From NCBI GenBank assembly GCA_015060865.1, contig SUXS01000017.1, positions 1 through 64,000 on the forward strand: a DNA stretch of 64,000 bases, written 5' to 3'. This DNA is from Bacteroidales bacterium. GTDB taxonomy: Bacteria; Bacteroidota; Bacteroidia; Bacteroidales; Bacteroidaceae. A program made the translations under genes and the position numbers. The notes below the pieces were generated by a model that was not told the DNA's origin, searched no databases, and saw nothing but the letters and a program-made list of their open reading frames with translations. Below, piece by piece: positions 62,696 to 64,000 of this stretch (positions within the stretch are counted from its first letter, which is position 1; the number at the start of each line of letters is the position of its first letter).

Positions 62696-63457
62696 ATGGA
62701 ACAACAGATATTGCAACTGCTCGACAAGCTGCCACCCATCTCGCTTTCCGAGATGAAGGATATAAAGCTGATGAACCGTATAGACAAGAAATATCTTGCT
62801 ACGATTGACCAGTTGCAGCAATTGCTCGCCATGGCGCAGGGCAAGTATATGGTGCAGCAGATAGAGGGCAAGCGTTACAACCGTTATCATACTATCTATC
62901 TGGACACTCCCGATGAGGAGATGTATACGATGCACCATAACGGCCGTATCGTGAGACAGAAGGTGAGGGTGCGTACTTATATGGACTCGGGCGATACCTT
63001 CCTCGAAGTGAAAAACAAGAACAACCACGGGCGCACCAAGAAGAAGCGTATGACCGTGGGCAGCATACATTCGCTGCACGAAGATGGGGGCGACACCCTA
63101 CTGGCCAAGCATGCCAACTATTTGCTCGATGACCTCGTGCCCAAAGTGGAGAATCACTTTGAGCGCATCACACTGGTCAACATGGCCAAAACTGAGCGTC
63201 TCACCATCGACTGCCATGTAAAGTTCCACCATTGGGAAACCGATATTGAAGATACCTTTGACCGATTGGTCATCATCGAACTCAAGCGCGACGGTAATGT
63301 GTACTCGCCTGTAAAGAGCATGTTGCGCGAGTTGCGCATCAAGCCCTCGGGATTCAGCAAATACTGCATAGGGTCGGCACTGACCAAGCCTACACTTAAG
63401 CAGGGCAATTTCAAACCGAGATTTGTAAGAATAAATAAACTATTAAATAATCATTGA
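62696..63457 (+). CDS. VTC-domain (polyphosphate polymerase-like) protein
   Basis: A 253-residue protein of the VTC tunnel fold. Conserved charged strands line the tunnel: LMNRIDKKYLATIDQL near 25, YHTIYLDTPDEEMYTMHHNG near 62, RQKVRVRTYMDSGDTFLEVK near 83, and the late VIIELKRDG near 195. In eukaryotes this fold makes polyphosphate from ATP; bacterial members are little studied. The DUF4956 membrane protein follows by 7 bp; this pair, often with a CotH protein, recurs in bacteria. Confidence 0.85.
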   Translation: MEQQILQLLDKLPPISLSEMKDIKLMNRIDKKYLATIDQLQQLLAMAQGKYMVQQIEGKRYNRYHTIYLDTPDEEMYTMHHNGRIVRQKVRVRTYMDSGDTFLEVKNKNNHGRTKKKRMTVGSIHSLHEDGGDTLLAKHANYLLDDLVPKVENHFERITLVNMAKTERLTIDCHVKFHHWETDIEDTFDRLVIIELKRDGNVYSPVKSMLRELRIKPSGFSKYCIGSALTKPTLKQGNFKPRFVRINKLLNNH

Positions 63458-63464
63458 CAGTATT

Positions 63465-64000
63465 ATGGGAAACCTTTTGAACCTTATTGCCGGAGGGACC
63501 AACGCCCTTGCCATGGCAGCTGAAGAGATGGATATGGATGTACAACCGTTGGCTGATGCGCTGATGACCTCCATGTGGGCCGACTGGGGTGCTTTGACCG
63601 AGTTGCTTATCCGCTTCGTGCTCAACACGGCAGTTATTGCGCTCATCGTGCGTGTATTCTACTACCCCAAGAGCAAGCGTCGCGACTATTTCTTTACCTT
63701 CATCCTGATTTCGATCAGCGTATTCCTGCTCATCTTCCTGATGGGTGGTGTGAAGTTGAAGATTGGCTTCGCTCTCGGTCTGTTTGCCATCTTTGGTATC
63801 ATCCGCTACCGTACCGAATCGGTGCCCATTCGCGAGATGACTTACCTCTTCTTGATTATCGCCGTGAGCGCCATCAATGGCCTGGCTACCAGCATCAGCT
63901 ATATAGAGTTGTTGGCTACCAACCTGCTCTTTATCCTCTCTATATGGATATGTGAGAGCAACCGTTACGTGAAGCATGTGGCCAGCAAGTTGGTGTTGTA
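63465..64000 (+). CDS. DUF4956 membrane protein (partial, cut by window end)
   Basis: 178 codons are visible from the ATG at 63465. After a soluble N-terminus (MGNLLNLIAGGTNALAMAAE) come a helix (LLIRFVLNTAVIALIVRVFY), a basic loop with KSKRRDYFF, and at least three more helices (ILISISVFLLIFLMGGV; IGFALGLFAIFGIIRYRTES; YLFLIIAVSAINGLATS). GLFAIFGIIRYRTE is typical of DUF4956. It is paired with the VTC-domain gene; a role in polyphosphate handling is inferred from this pairing only. Confidence 0.85.
   Translation, partial: MGNLLNLIAGGTNALAMAAEEMDMDVQPLADALMTSMWADWGALTELLIRFVLNTAVIALIVRVFYYPKSKRRDYFFTFILISISVFLLIFLMGGVKLKIGFALGLFAIFGIIRYRTESVPIREMTYLFLIIAVSAINGLATSISYIELLATNLLFILSIWICESNRYVKHVASKLVL

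Noticed and set aside
1-64000. CRISPR arrays, tRNA and rRNA genes
   Set aside because: Scanned by eye for spacer-repeat periodicity and for tRNA T-arm patterns; none found. The 11-bp and 22-bp arrays are too short in period to be CRISPR.

Overview
The window is a chromosome segment of a Bacteroidales bacterium (Bacteroides/Phocaeicola/Prevotella-like). The evidence is the SusC/SusD outer-membrane pairs, fasciclin (FAS1) lipoproteins, DUF4248, DUF3127, DUF4252 and DUF177 proteins, an HU-like protein with a C-terminal winged helix, and promoters of the Bacteroidota type (TTTG, 19-20 bp, TAnnTTTG) in front of many genes. No tRNA, rRNA, CRISPR array or complete insertion sequence was found.

Layout. 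1-3.8 kb: accessory genes (DUF4248, two unrecognised small proteins, a lipoprotein, a membrane acyltransferase) and a broken lipoprotein gene. 3.9-12.7 kb: the replication-linked set coaBC, DEDDh exonuclease and dnaN on the minus strand, with DUF3127 divergent. Between exonuclease and dnaN lies a block with three lipoprotein/exported genes, a small membrane protein and an ECF sigma / anti-sigma-like / DUF4252 operon. 12.9-20.3 kb: a CpxP/Spy-like protein, a GH20 hexosaminidase and a TolC-HlyD-permease-permease exporter without an ATPase gene. 20.7-22.3 kb: stand-alone trpB2 preceded by a full transcription attenuator with a WWW leader peptide. 22.4-43.5 kb: a glycan locus with a giant PL11 rhamnogalacturonan lyase gene, then a 16-kb operon FAS1-susC-susD-FAS1-FAS1-susC-susD that contains no enzyme. 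43.8-46.8 kb: a VirE/VapE-like ATPase gene and a divergent HU-like gene, separated by 0.9 kb packed with structured repeats, including four palindromes at an exact 22-bp period and a MITE-like insertion with 10-bp flanking duplications. 47.1-64.0 kb: housekeeping genes (DUF177-rpmF-era-der; dxs-trkA-trkH; radC, efp, rpmH; ftsK-lolA-like; rsgA; frr) and a VTC-domain / DUF4956 pair cut by the window end.

The least expected signals lie in non-coding DNA: the Trp attenuator, the two helically phased operator-like arrays (11 bp and 22 bp), the MITE in the HU leader, and tandem composite palindromic elements. In coding DNA, the enzyme-free double SusCD/triple FAS1 operon and the PL11-beta-helix-sorting-tail fusion stand out. 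All family assignments come from reading the sequence; no database search was run.
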